Source of the DNA: Batrachochytrium dendrobatidis JAM81
Lineage: Eukaryota; Chytridiomycota; Chytridiomycetes; Rhizophydiales
Assembly (NCBI RefSeq): GCF_000203795.2
Contig: NW_006281102.1
Coordinates: forward strand, 786,567 to 850,566
Direction: 5' to 3'
Length of the DNA stretch: 64,000 nt
The position numbers were made by a program, and so were the translations under genes. This document shows positions 20,814 to 33,639 of this stretch, one piece after another (positions within the stretch are counted from its first letter, which is position 1; the number at the start of each line of letters is the position of its first letter). Under the pieces are notes generated by a model that saw nothing but the letters and a program-made list of their open reading frames with translations, was not told where the DNA came from and searched no databases.

Positions 20814-22980
20814 TTAAACCCTGGGGTCAGGACACCCATCAATAATCCACCGATAGGTTGACGCCAGATCTTTAACAGCAGCATGAACACCAAATCCATC
20901 CACAGCAATATCCCTGGAAAACCGTCTCAATTTTCTGCCGCCCCGCCATACCTTTTCAACACATCCGACATACTCTTCAGTTCCACCCTCCTCAAACATC
21001 CAGTCATCAATCATCTTATACACTGTTTTGAATGCGCCGGATCGAACTACAACTGCTGGCGTGCCACACGCCATCGCCTCTGCTACTGTGAATCCAAAGG
21101 TTTCTGATGCAGAGGCTGACACAAAAATATCGCATTGACCATAGTATGAGGCCACTTGATGTTCGTTGAAAATCATGCCAGTGAAGATCACTCGTTTTCG
21201 AGGTGATTGAGCAGTATTTGACAATGAAAACATTGGAGGATGTGGTTCGCAAGAATAGGGAATTATGGGTGTCGACATGACCAGTGTTTTAGCTGATTGG
21301 TCTGACATTGTTGCAGAATTGATATCTCCATTGCTCTTTCTTTCAGACGGTGACTTGATCAATTCATCTTCAAGTTCTTTTGCAACGACCGCCTTTTCAC
21401 TAGAGTTGCAACTAAAAGGGGTTGAATTTGGCTTACTGGTAGTGTTGGCAGCAATAAGCCCATCGTTTGCAACGGTTGCTGGAGCAACAAACACTGCTGG
21501 TGAATAAACGTGCTCAGCGCCAACAACGGATTCAGAAAGCTCCTGTAACGACCTACGCGATGGTCCATCTCCAACAATGACTAGTGTAGCATTTGCCATG
21601 GATGGATGTCCCATTGCTTCTACAAGAAACTCGACATTTTTTTCTACAGCCAGTCGGCCAACATAGACTAGCATAGGACCCTGATCATCACTTGTCAATC
21701 CAGCTACCTGACGCAAATTAGTGATGGTCAGATCGGACTGAATAACAGGAGTTTCGATCATCTTGTGAAGACTTGATGATGATCCAGAAAACAGATTGTT
21801 TTGGATGGGTCTGTTCATTCCATTGTCATCCAAAGTATGCTCCGAGACCGTGTCTTCTTTAGCTGTTTCGTCATCCACTCTCTGCGGAACAAACACGTCT
21901 GTATCCAGCCCAGACTTCAAGTAGTGAATTCTATGTGCATACCTAAACACATATGAGTCGGCCGTTTTTGAAGGAATACCCACGCATGTAGCCAACCAGA
22001 CCAATGGTAAAAAGTATAGCCACGTGAACAGGCCGTAAATGATGAGATCGAGACTAGGATGGGCACCAAAGTATCTTTTCTTGTAGTATTCCAAATACAC
22101 GTGGTATGACACATACATCTTGATACCTCTCAGCCATATTAGTGGAAGAATAAATATGAATGAAAAACAAGTGGGGGCAACCAGATGAGCAATATCGTAG
22201 GGAACTGGACGAGAGAAATCTAAAAGTTGAAGAAGCAAAGGAAGCGGAGGAAAAAGAAATGTGCGTTGCTGAGAGTAAAATGGGTTAACAATAGAAGGAA
22301 CTATCACATCGCAATCAGTTCCCTGAACCGAGAATACAGTGACGTGGTGGCCTTCTTGTCTGTAACCGTTGATGAGATTTTTACAACGGTTAGCAATGCC
22401 TGAGACATAAGGAGGCAGATATTCAGTAGCAAAGAGAATACGGAGCGGAGGTAGTGATTCATTGGCGACTTCATTCAAGCGGGATGATGCTTTGGAAAAA
22501 ACAGCGGTTGTAGCACTGAGGTTAAATCGTGATAAAAAGTTGTTGAAATAAACATATAAGTGTTCAATGAAACAGTAGTAATAAGGATCAATTGGCATGA
22601 TAGTTCCAAGAGTATGCAGTAGTTTTGGTGGATCTTGAACCCAGCTATAAGCTGGGCTGAATAATGCATAGACCAATGTCAAGACAATGAATCAAGTTCC
22701 AAGTCAACAGGCTTTACACAGCTACTACAAGTAGCTGGAGTATACAAGCCAATGGAAGAGACGACAAGATTAGACTACATTAGCCAATGAATATTCCATG
22801 TATTAACAAGAACTTGGACATCTAAACAAACTACTAAAACCACTAAAAGCCTATTAATAGAACCCCATCGTAATAATAATACCTTTCCAGTACCAATGAA
22901 GGAGAATCAGGACTAACAGTGGCTATAGATGGTTTCTCATGAACAGCGTCTGTTTTACGATAAACGAGTTCTGGCCCCAT
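20814..22980 (-). CDS. GT4-family glycosyltransferase (SQD2-like)
   Basis: Retaining GT-B glycosyltransferase. Proposed exons: 22980-22883 (starts MGPELVYRK) and 22656-20814, joined by a 226-bp GT-AG intron with matching phase; about 646 aa. If exon 1 is wrong, translation would begin at the ATG at 22598. The fold starts with LRILFATEYLPPYVSGIANR, and the C-terminal half has VYVGRLAVEKNVEFLVEAM, LVIVGDGPSRRSL and the catalytic E-x7-E region in SASETFGFTVAEAMACGTP. The nearest family I can name is the sulfoquinovosyl-DAG synthase (SQD2)/mannosyltransferase branch of GT4. Fungi lacking plastids do not make sulfoquinovosyl lipid by the plant route, so the substrate is unknown. A charged insert (about 22030-21730) and a Ser-rich insert (about 21500-21250) break the usual spacing. 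Two hydrophobic stretches suggest membrane association. Confidence 0.8.
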
Positions 22981-23300
22981 TTTCAGTAATCGTATTACAA
23001 TGGCCAAGAAGAGTGCTGCTCAGTGCCTATCAATGGCCAAACCAGCAACAGCAGTTGAAGCGATAAAAACTCGAGATTTGTTTCAGGTTGCCGTCTGCCC
23101 ACGTGCACTGTCCAGTGCATCGGCAGCCTTTGAAACAGACTTTATTTAACCATTTTTTAGATCCCAAACGGATTGAAATCATTACACAATTGAAACTCAT
23201 TGAAATAGAACCGAAAATATATATCAAAAAGTCTGAAACAGTCCAAGATTGCTAAACTTGACACAGACCAATTGTCCATCACTACTAATCCATTCCAGCC
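22981..23300. other. Intergenic, GT4 gene to endosulfine
   Basis: 320 bp; promoter side of the GT4 gene and 3' side of the endosulfine gene. A GC-rich inverted pair is notable: CCGTCTGCCCACGTGCACTG (about 23091-23110) is followed by CCAGTGCATCGGCAG. I see no coding potential. Confidence 0.35.
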
Positions 23301-23685
23301 TTAGTTCTCCATGGTGTTCTTGGATGCTTCGTGGGTCAGTCCAGACTCCTTGGCGGGACTGTTGGTAACGTCATTCTTTTTGAAACTTTGAGGTATCGAA
23401 TGAGGAATACGCTCGGGTGATGGATGCTGAGATCCTACTTCGTTGGGAGAGGATTTACCAGCCTGTGACATGGCATAGTCTCCTGAATCAAAATACTTTC
23501 GGTCTCCTCCCTACAGACCATCATGTCAGCCCGTTTAAATTCAAGAGTTAGTTCATTACGCAAGCATAAAAGTGATCTAGTCAAGTAATCTATATCACCA
23601 TTAGTTTTTGTTGGAGCCCAGCCTTCTTTGCAGGTGGAAGTCGTCCGTACTTTTCAAAAAAAGCCCGGTCTTCGTCTGATAGCTT
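23301..23685 (-). CDS. IGO1: Endosulfine/ARPP-19 (Igo1-type), first exon not located
   Basis: Small PP2A-B55 inhibitor activated by Greatwall/Rim15 kinase, linking nutrient state to mitotic entry or quiescence. Two exons are clear: 23685-23599 and 23510-23301, phase 0 (GT-AG). The diagnostic motif KYFDSGDYAM, which contains the phosphorylated serine, begins right after the splice. Before it LSDEDRAFFEKYGRLPP matches the family's short N-terminal helix. The tail is Ser/Pro-rich and ends NTMEN. The exon before 23685 must supply the start codon in phase 0. A tiny exon (MNFK, about 23856-23845) with donor GTTTAA is one candidate, but I am not confident. Confidence 0.85.
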
Positions 23686-24816
23686 CTACTCAATCGAATA
23701 TAGTGTCATATCCAAAGATGATTTCAATTCGATTGTAAACCCATTCAGCATAATGAGAAATCGTATGTTTTTAGAATAAAAAGTTAATAATTATACTTGA
23801 CCAATGGATACAAGCGTAAAGCAATCTTAAACTTTGAAATTCATATTTGGTCAAGCCTAAAATAGATTAGGACATGCTATAGTTTGGTAGTATTTTTATA
23901 CAAGCCAAGATAAAAAGCAAACAAGTCTCCAGCCTCATTCCACCATCTAGTGATTCCTATCAATAGCCCTCAAAAGTATAGTGGTGGCATGGACAGAGCT
24001 GTATGGATTCCAGGGTATGAAGAGTACTCCGGATAATGGTCCTTCTGGTATATACCAAGATACAAGTATCATAGTACTCAAGAGTAACCATTTATATGCA
24101 AAACTCTATCCAAAGCAGCTGTTTTGGGTTTGGCGCAGTTGATTCTCAAGGTCTTTCCACCTTGTTCCCATAGGGAAAGAGCATTGCTGTATGAATCTTT
24201 GATAGTCCAGTATGCTTATATTCATAGTATATAGTCTGGAAACAAGGGAAACGTTGCTTACCGAAGGGTCGACTTGCATGGTGTGAATAATAGCAAAACA
24301 GTTGGGTTGAGTGGAGGCAAAACATGGATTTCTGTTCAAGGGCGTTGCACTTGTTCCCACATTGTATGGTTCATATCCACTCTTGTTTCTTTACGATATA
24401 CTTGGATTAAACCGGTTCTTTTCCACACTACAGAATCAACATGCATGATTCCTATCGTATACCCACCAGTGCTGATCGCGTTCTAGTAGAACCAGCTGTA
24501 TAACAGTTTATATGGTTTGGTCATCTGAATCTAATCGATTGTAAATTAGCTTTTCAAGTCCATATCATTGATATACTGGCTACGTGGTCAATCATTAACG
24601 AGCTTGTATTCAAGTCTTACAGGATCGCTTATTCATTGAATAAACTTGCAGTTGGATGAATAGATTTGAATACAATTCCGAGTGCAAAAGGAATCCAGAC
24701 TCGGATTCAAAGTTCACCACAAACTGCAGAGCGGAAGCTTCAACATCAATACAAAGCTTGCTTCTTGGTCATAATACTGTTCTTTAGACCATTTGTTTTA
24801 GATTTTAGTAGTACAC
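23686..24816. other. Intergenic region with probable endosulfine 5' exon
   Basis: 1.13 kb between divergent genes. It should contain the endosulfine promoter and first exon and the RMC1 promoter. Open frames of 70-84 codons on both strands (24106-24486) have no family features. No repeat-family ends were found. Confidence 0.4.
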
Positions 24817-27800
24817 ATGGCAGAGACCAGCAGTAGGTCGAAAATGGCTTGCAACCCTTCCATATTCCAACTGCAGCAAGTGTGTACATTCCAGCCTTCT
24901 GCCGAGGCTGCTTTGGTTTTTCTTGATACTACAGCCTCTCAGTCGCATCTGTTGATTCTTCGAGAAAACGATCAGGTTGAATTGGTTGATGCTCTTCTGG
25001 ACTTGGGCTCTACTAATGATCCGGATTTACCATCTTTAAACCCTGTTTCTGCTCATATTCCTATTGCACTCGACAAACTGCACGTTGATGTGTCGACTTC
25101 ACCTACTGACCAGTCTCAACAACAGCCAAATTCATCCATCCTTCATACAATGATAACCGCATCTGCTGCAGATAATGTTGAGCAGTTATTTTATAGCAAT
25201 CATCAGGACGTATCTGGATATACTGGCGTACCAATCCCCACAACTACTCACCAGTTTAGGCAAGTTAATGTCGGCTGCGTTCAATTTATTTCAGATGGTG
25301 TCAGTCAATAGAATGTAAACCATCAGTGTGTGGATGCAAAAATACTAAACTTGATATATTTACCATGTAAATTGCATCCAACTGCAGTCTCAGACACACT
25401 GGCCATCTCCGACAGTTGAAACTTTCTCCAGATCGGATGTTTATCGGAGTCCTCAGATCTGCCAAATCGTTTGTAAGCCAAACCTACCAATACTCATAAG
25501 TGCTGATCTTTTTATGACACAGCTTAGTTGGCGTCAACATGTTAACTTGAATCATTTAAAGGAGATTCGACTTACTTTAGCCTCGCCAAATGAGCCCTCA
25601 CTGCTTGAAATTGAAAGAGACTGGAGGTTTTCAGATGCTATTCTTGGATTTGAATGGTCATTTTCTGGTGAATTCGTCTTGATTACAAGCACTGGGATCG
25701 AACTATATCGTGTAAGTCGTGCTTGACCATTACATCAAGGGATGCATATGTTGGAGGTTTACAGCTAATCTATAAATGTAACCATCTTTTGAATAGTATA
25801 GTGAGAAAAGGGGAATTTTTCTCAAAAGTAAAATAATTACTGGGCGTATCTCCTGGTACTTGTTTTCAGCGGATGCTAATATCCTCATCACATGTTCTGG
25901 AGCACTTGCATTAACTATCCACCATTTAAAGCCAAATTCGTACATTGTAATGCTTCCATCACTTAGATTGGACAATTACAAGTCTATCAAGTTCTCAACC
26001 ACGCGAGCTCCAGGACCTGTAGTAATTATTCGAAAGCATATTCATGTTGTTAATTTATATGGCCATGTTTATATTATGTTTTCAAATACATGGTCTGAAA
26101 CTCCCATAATGCACCTTTTTCAACTCAAGTCACAAAAAACTTGGATCATAGCGCATTCGCTGGATCTAATTGATTGTGGGGTGTTTACACATAGTATTTG
26201 GGACAATATCTTGATTGTTCATAATTCGTTCACAAAGGTGTGCCGCTATGCATATATTTATGGTTAAAATTGTTTGTATTTGTAAAACTCGATTTCTTGT
26301 ACTGATGCCTATCGACTGATATTTTTTGAAATTTAGACATCTCTACTATTTGATATTTTTTCAAATCACCCCTCAAAGTTGCTTGTTGAACCTCAAAAAA
26401 GACTGTTTAAACTGCTCGATTCTAAATTGGCTGTTGATGGTATTCATATTCGTCTACTGCATCCTTTGATGGTTGTTGACACTATTTTTAATTTTTTTCA
26501 ATATATTACTTGATACACACATTAGAGGGCCAGCATACTAGCTGGGCATGTCATCAGCCAGATTTAGTACTATTACCCACTGCAGGGATTCTATCACGCT
26601 TGTCTTTGCAATGCAGGGAACTCCGTGATGAAATGGAATGTTGTGGTCAACAAAATCGTGGCTACAATTACATTGTAGATATACTTCAAATGCTATCTCG
26701 CCGAACAGATCCTTCTGCATATATACTAAAATTGGAAACAATCAAGTCACTGATCAGTCAACACCCCGATCTAACTTACTTACGCCAAGCATTTGACACG
26801 CTTAACCAGACGAGCTTTGCACAAGGGTAATTGAAATTGCTCAGTCTTTATATATCCTGGGGTTTGTTTGATGTGAGTATTATCGATCTATACTAACTGA
26901 TGAGTAGGTCAACTCTAGCAAAACATTCATATGATTCACGTTTACAACATATTCAAAATATAGGCGAATCGTGCACTACGTCCATATCAGACCCATTTGA
27001 AGAATCCAGTCCACCATGTCCTTTTTCCAACGTATCACTTGACGAAGCAAACAGAGATACTGTAAACGATTCGTCTAAAACAACCTCGGCAGTTCAAGAA
27101 GCTCCATGTCAAAGTCCAGGATATTTTTCTCCTCGATTATGGAAGCGGAAGCTACAGCAAGTGAGTTTACAAAATGTAATTGATACCTCGCAGGATGATA
27201 TGTACACGGTAGTATTTCGAGCTTTTATCAAAGAGGTGAGTGTTTTGTTTTATAGTTTGAATGGCAGCCACCACACTTGTCTATTTCTGATTTTTAAACT
27301 GTGTTTTTGGAATACAATATTTGGGTAGAATCCAGACGAAGCACTATACTTTTCAAGCTGCTTATTGGAATACATGAGCTCTCTAGCTGAAAACAAGCGA
27401 TTTGCTGAGCCTTCTATTGAGGAATTGCTGGTTCAAACTCTTTTTGATTGTGGTAAAATGCAACAAGTATACCAGATGGTGCACTTTGGGGTTGTGCGTC
27501 AATCCATAAAGATTGCACACATGGTGATGCAACATCAGTCAGTGTTTCCAGCATTTTTTGGACTGGCTATGAGGATTTTTGAGAGTTTGAATGCAGACGA
27601 GGATGCTGTTTTTTCGTTGATTCAAAATGGAAAAGTGAGTTGTGTAGGTTTGATGAACTTGATACATTGAATCAATGACCAACTTTATATGTATTTGTCA
27701 ATCGACATGATTTTTAGTTAATTGAAGCAGCCAAGTATGTGCTAGACCGAAAGTGCACACAACTCCTACCAGTGTATACGCTTCTCGATGCAGCGTATGT

Positions 27801-28038
27801 TTCAAACGACCATACACTTTTTTTAAACATATATCGTATCGTGGAAGAGTATGCATATACGCACACGGACGATCGCGTAGATCATGCACTAGGCCAACTC
27901 AAAGCAACGATTGCAGGAAATGGACGAGTCATGCCAATGTCATCTGTAGATGAGAATGCGTTGAATCGGTTTGTGAGCGTATACCGAGAATTATGGGAAC
28001 CAAGACTGAACATGGAGACTCTGCAAGGAGAATTGTAA
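24817..28038 (+). CDS. RMC1: RMC1 (regulator of Mon1-Ccz1, Mic1 domain)
   Basis: Third subunit of the Mon1-Ccz1 Rab7 exchange factor in animals (C18orf8), needed for late endosome/lysosome maturation and autophagy; Mon1 and Ccz1 are elsewhere. Exons: 24817-25299, 25416-25472, 25523-25711, 25797-26237, 26337-26439, 26526-26826, 26908-27235, 27329-27634, 27718-28038; about 842 aa. N-terminal propeller-like part: LGFEWSFSGEFVLITSTGIELYR, read in pieces, aligns with the animal ILGFCW...GIEFYQ segment. SWACHQPDLVLLP matches the WIVFQPDIIISA region. The C-terminal Mic1 domain has EYMSSL, LVQTLFDCGKMQQVYQM and LIEAAKYVLD. The junction between exons 1 and 2 is the weakest: several acceptors exist and 25416 was chosen for phase. 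Confidence 0.83.
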
Positions 28039-28167
28039 TGCACGAATGTGCAGTCAATAAAGTTAAAATAGGTTGATAACAGACGATGGTTTCCAAGTGT
28101 AGAATGGCAGACAGTTGAACAAATCTTGTTTTAACCAACTGTCAGATAGTTGCACACTAACAGACTG

Positions 28168-31100
28168 ATGGATGTAACCAGGATTCTTCATGGAATGGAC
28201 AAGGTTCATTCGACTACAAACTGTGCTAATCCTAAAGACTTTCAGGACAAGTGTGAGCTGTTGAAACTGTTTGCTCGTTGGTTGATTGACGACAGCGACT
28301 CTGCTGTAGGCCATGCACTCCACTCTTCACTACCGAATCTATGCACAACTTTCTTTGGTGCATCCGGTGGACTACAGAGGCATGTTGTCTGAATTGTTGT
28401 AAAGACTGCATCTCGTTGTGCTGACTGAATGGCTGCTTTCATAGTGGGATCTTGCAGACTTGTCTTAATTCACAGGAGCTCAAGCTATGGTTCAACTTCT
28501 TTTCTCCTGCTAGCGAGCTGCCTCTTCGATTGATTCAGTTGCAAGGCGACCAGGCACTGCTATACTGCATCAGTGCTGACAACCTTCCAGTTTAGTATCA
28601 ATTTTATCTTGGTTGTGCTGATCAATCTTGTCCAGTCTTGCTAGGCAAATGAATGGCTCAATTCATCCAACAATAGTGCATTGAAATACTAAACTTGTTT
28701 GAATTACAGGCGGCAATTCGATCGACGTTCCATTCATCCAATATACTCGATCTGGCTCCAATCTTTAGGTCAAGACTCAGTCCACAGTCAATCCAGTCTA
28801 CTATTGGTTCTCAATCCCCATACGGATCTGGTAAATCAATTGCCTCTAAATCTGTCAATGCAAGAGAGTTGTCGTCTGGATATTCAGTTTCTCCTAGTAA
28901 TCAACCCTCAGCTGCAGTCTCATCTTCTCCAAGTATCATGCTTGGTAGGCCATAGTACATTTCATGAAAACGTTTTTGTATAATGCTATTGAATACCGTG
29001 AATCTACTAAACTTTTACAAAATATCCGTTCAATTCAAATTGTTGTAGATATGTTTGAGTACTATATGTTTTGTTTTGCATTCGCTGTTCGTCTTGCAAC
29101 TTCTGATGGGTTTTCCTCAAACAAGGCGGATGCTTCCAACTTTAACTCGTTTTCACGTACGTCGTCAAGGTATGCAACCCCAAACTACAGCAAATCAGAA
29201 ACCGTGTATTCTACAGGATCCAATACCAATGGCACTCGTGGTTTGGCTCAATGCTATTTTGAACTTGTCAGATCTATGTTGGCTTTCTACATTCCACAAA
29301 AACCTGTCTTGACAAAATTAATCGACTTTTCGTCCATGGTTACACCAAAAAAAGGAGGTGCTGATATGAAAAAACAACAGCAACCTACACAGTTTCGTGC
29401 TCGTGATGGATCAAGTTCCAATCAGCCATTCATTGAGCGCAAACTGGACAAGAAAGATGTCTTTAGTTGTCCGTACGTATCTATTGCAATGCTTTATTTC
29501 TGAACTCATACTTTACTAATTTGGCTTTATTGAAAAACACATTTGGGTTTTAGTGAGATTAATTCAACCTCCAGAGCTCTTCGAGTATCTGAATTTGTCT
29601 TTTCTATTTTTGTCGAGCTATGGCTTTCGGCTCGCGATGATCCACAACAGACTGTTAGTGATCGCCAAATTGCTGTAAGTGTTGGTCATTTTGTTTGCAA
29701 TCGACAGTCATGCGTATCTAATTATACTGACAGCCAATTTATTTTTGATGAATGCTATTTGGCTAAACTGTAGCACTTTGTTAAACCATCCAATGCACAG
29801 ATCAAGTGTATCAGTCTACTTACTAGACACCTTGTGTCGCTGGATCTACATGATATTCTTTCAGAGAATCATGGAACCCAGTACAAGTCTGAACTGCCTG
29901 ATTATCGTCTGGATAATGCATACGATATGTCCAAGGCGTAAGCAGATGATCATTTATCTTATTTTTCAGTCCAAGTCTGCTTTAAAACTAATACATACTG
30001 CATTTTTTCAATCTGATTTCAGTACTGCCTATCGTGTCTATCGTTTGCGTCTTTATTCAATGCTCCGATCATGTCTGGAGAGCTGGCCCCAGGATGATAC
30101 CTTTGAATCGGTAACGTTTATATAAACACTTTTATTGGTTTGTGAATAGCTGTGCTCATCTATGCTTATTGTAATACAGATTGTTGAAATTTGGATCACA
30201 TATATTACTCCCTGGAGAGCAGTCAAACAGGCATTTTCTGAAAAATGGTATGTACGAAAATGCTATACTGATTGCTTTATTGCCATTTAAATTTGTAACA
30301 CTTGAGCCCTTGTTGATTTAAGGGGTGAATTTGTCAAGGACAATTTTGTATACTACACTGTTTTGCTGCAGATATTTATGCAAAAGGTGCAGTCACTTCC
30401 TTTTCTTTCGGCTTTACGGCCTACTCGCTCTCAGATACAAACGACAACAGCTCCATACAAAAATAGCAGCAGTAGGCACTATACCGACACTAATGGATCC
30501 AGTGCATATGCAGCTGGAATTACTCATAAGCGATGTTTGGAGATTGTTAACAAGGTTCTTGGAGTGTTTTCTGATCCTTGTCTTTTACAACTCCTTCGCG
30601 TGATGGAAACAGCTTTATCTACCTTGGATGCATTTGGAACTTCACACGGCAATGCACTTGACGCTATGTCTGCACATCCAAAAAGCGCTACATATGGAAT
30701 GGCGCATGCTGGTTATAACTCCCCATCCAACCGATTGCCACGCACGCTACAAACTCCAAACAGTTTAAATGCCATGGAAAATCCAGAGTGGCTTTGTAGC
30801 TACCAGAACAGTGGGCCTGCTTTGCACACTCAAATATTCCAGTTTGAGAGGGGGATGATATCATATCGACCTACCTTTATTTGTGCTGCAGATATAAGTG
30901 AACAGGGATTGACTCAATCTCATCTTTCTGTCCAACAATTACAACAGCAGTATGTCCATGTTGAAACCCAAAAAAGTGTAAGCGTGCAGTTTATGCATGA
31001 TAGCTTTTAATATCAGATTAGTGGATTTAGCATGTATTAACCATTGCATTTGTTTTAGGCACAAAAATTGGCAATCACTTTGATGGATGTATCCAATCGA

Positions 31101-32216
31101 TTAGTGTACTACAGCACTCAGGGCAGTATATCCTCGGGACCTTCCACTCCAAGAATGGGCAACAATCGTGCACAATCAGCTCATGCTCCTCATCCGCCAG
31201 TTGAAGGTACGCTGCAATATCCAGCGGAAGAATCTTCAAACATTATTATTACTGGTCTCAAGTACATTCTTGTTCGCGCATTTGGTGGTCAGATTGCTCG
31301 TCCGACATCCAATGCGTCCCAGCCTTTCAATCCAGCTCAAATAGACAAACTCCAATCTGACATTTCAAACATTAAGCGCATTGTGTCTGCACTGTGCAAG
31401 ATTTGGGACATGGATCTTGCGACAGACGTCATGTCACAAATTGATTCTGCGACGTCCTATCTTCACAGCGGTGACATTTCTCATGGCGGACTAGGCATTG
31501 CTCAGTCTGGTATGAATGACCTTGGACTCATGGGTATGGAGGATGAGGCTGATTTGATGCCTGTAGGTCCAGGCGTATTTTCACCAGAAAGTATCAATGG
31601 TACACCACTGCGTCTTACTCGCCGTGGAAAAGAACAGGTACATGCTTGTCATTTTCAAGAAATCAATGCCAAGAGTGGTTTAAAGAGTGTTTACAAACTA
31701 CTATTATTATGTTATATTCATAGATCAAACGTGGGTTTCGTAAATGTAGCTCAGTTGATGTGCCCATTGTTTCTTCTACTCGTGCCAAACAAATGCATCT
31801 ATCGGATGAAAGTCCATTTCTTGTGTACGTGATTCATCATCTGGCTATATTGGTTGATGAGTTGGTAAGTGCTTTGGCTTAAAATTGCTGTTTGCATAGA
31901 ATTGTCATGTTTGTTTTATTCATCTTTGCTGCATCTAATATAGTTTACATTGCTGAACTCTTTTTTCCCGTGGGTACCCAAATTCGATTCGGAGAAAACA
32001 TTGCGTGGGGCACTTTCATCTTGGAAACGAATGATAGGAACTATTGCGATTTTCACTAGCATAGTCCTTGTTTTTTATATCTCGTTTTGGATTTTGAAAT
32101 TTTTGGTGTGGAGTGGGACAAGTTTGAGCATAGATACTCCTGTTCAACAACGTCACCAAACCGAATATCAAAACCGTCACCAAGGTCAGAGGCAATACCA
32201 CCAACGTGGATATTAA
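28168..32216 (+). CDS. SMPD4: SMPD4 (neutral sphingomyelinase-3 family) membrane protein
   Basis: Homologue of animal SMPD4/nSMase3, a tail-anchored ER/nuclear-envelope protein. Exons: 28168-28379, 28445-28589, 28710-28944, 29049-29472, 29554-29674, 29774-29937, 30023-30110, 30180-30247, 30323-30977, 31059-31637, 31724-31864, 31944-32216; phases close, about 1034 aa. Landmarks: MFEYYMFCFAFAVRL (animal NPFEYYIFFFAL), EIWITYITPWRA with EKWGEFVKDN, and LMPVGPGVFSPE...LTRRGKEQIKRGFRK. The C-terminus has hydrophobic segments (IGTIAIFTSIVLVFYISFWI) like the animal tail anchor. Intron 1 starts with GC (GAG/GCATGT at 28380); only it avoids stop codons. The intron at 28945 has a textbook CTACTAAAC branch site. 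It starts 129 bp after RMC1 on the same strand. Confidence 0.85.
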
Positions 32217-32329
32217 CCCAACACGACTAGAATTAAATCTCGATCTTGACCCATTGCAAATTTATAAATCAATTAAAATGCACGAGATTTGAAGTTTAAA
32301 AAACTAAAGTCGTATCTTTAATATTTCAA

Positions 32330-33639
32330 TTAAATACCAGAAAAGTTTTTAAAGGTGGGCAGAGAGGTGGTTGGACCTTCAGGCGTAACATAGGCAGCAG
32401 TCAAACCACCGTCTACCATGAAGTCAGTACCAGTGATGTATGACGATTCATCCGAAGCAAGAAAAAGTGCAGAATAAGCTTGTTCAATGGCTTCGCCTGC
32501 ATAACGCCATAAAAGAAATTAACAAATATGATTTTGTACACGATATTGCAACTGTTTATGGATGATAAGATTTACCAAAGCGTCCCATGGGAACGTGCAC
32601 CATACGTCGCTGTTTCTTTTCTTCCGTGTTGAGAAAATCCATCAAGAGTGGAGTTCTGAGAGGACCAGGACAAAGAGCATTGACACGAATATTCTCGCGA
32701 GCATGGATGGTAGCAAGCTCACGGCTATAATTGGGATTTAAGACATAAATTAGATTCACAAAATGGGTTCAGGTTTAATCAGATTGGCAGTATTGTACAT
32801 ACGTCATGGCGAGAACTGCGCCTTTGGATGCGGTATCTATTTTCAATACAGATTGAATGTAAATGACACATCTAGTTCAACCAGTAGTCAAGATTTAATC
32901 TGAATACAACGTACAAGCCAACTGCGGAGTAGCAGCACCAAGAACAGCAACAAAACTGGCAGTGTTGATGATACTACCACCTCCTGCGCGACGCAAGGCA
33001 GGAATGCCATGTTTAGCACCCCACCATACACCTTTTACATTAATCTGCATGGTCAGATCCCAAACGCTTTCATCCGTGGAAATAGCATTGTCGTCATTGG
33101 GATGCATGATACCAGCGTTGTTGAAAATAACATTGACCTTTCCTAACGATTCAATAACCATATTCACATAGCATCTGAGTATCAAGTTCAAGAAATTGAT
33201 AATCGCAGTAATATATCTGGGATACTGTCAAGTATCTGGACATTAACATAAAAATCCAAACCCAGATAGCCTACCAAACTTGACTTCTCCTTGGTCAATG
33301 GCATTCTTGATCTCGGCCTCTTTGGACACATCAACCTTGACAAAGATAGCTGGCACATTGGCACCAGTAGGGTCATTGCTTGGAATATAACCTACTGTAG
33401 CAAACACTTTTTCAAGAGCATTCTGCCCAGCAGCAGCGTTGATATCTGCAAGAACAACCTTGGCACCTTCCTTGGCGAAGAGTATGCTTGATTCAAACCC
33501 GATGCCACTGTCAAGGATGCGATGATACCAGAATGTTAAATCAACTTACTGCAGTGAATGAAAATCACTACTTATGTTCATATAAATACCTTCCAGCACC
33601 GGTAATAAAGGCAACCTTTCCTGTCAAACGTCCGTGCAT
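32330..33639 (-). CDS. Short-chain dehydrogenase/reductase (classical SDR)
   Basis: NAD(P)-dependent oxidoreductase, 286 aa. Exons: 33639-33590, 33507-33275, 33142-32915, 32836-32803, 32724-32576, 32496-32330; all GT-AG with closing phases. Motifs in order: TGAGRSGIG (cofactor binding; the glycine motif spans the first splice), VLADIN at the end of beta-2, NNAG, IINTAS with the catalytic Ser, YTASK (catalytic Tyr and Lys, also split by an intron), and NALCPGPLRTPL. An aspartate at the end of beta-2 (ADIN) favours NAD over NADP. The substrate cannot be assigned; similar enzymes act on sugars, steroids or 3-oxoacyl groups. No targeting sequence is visible. Confidence 0.9.

Noticed and set aside
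24106..24486. Short frames in the endosulfine-RMC1 gap
   Set aside because: No resemblance to endosulfine N-termini or to any known protein; likely chance.
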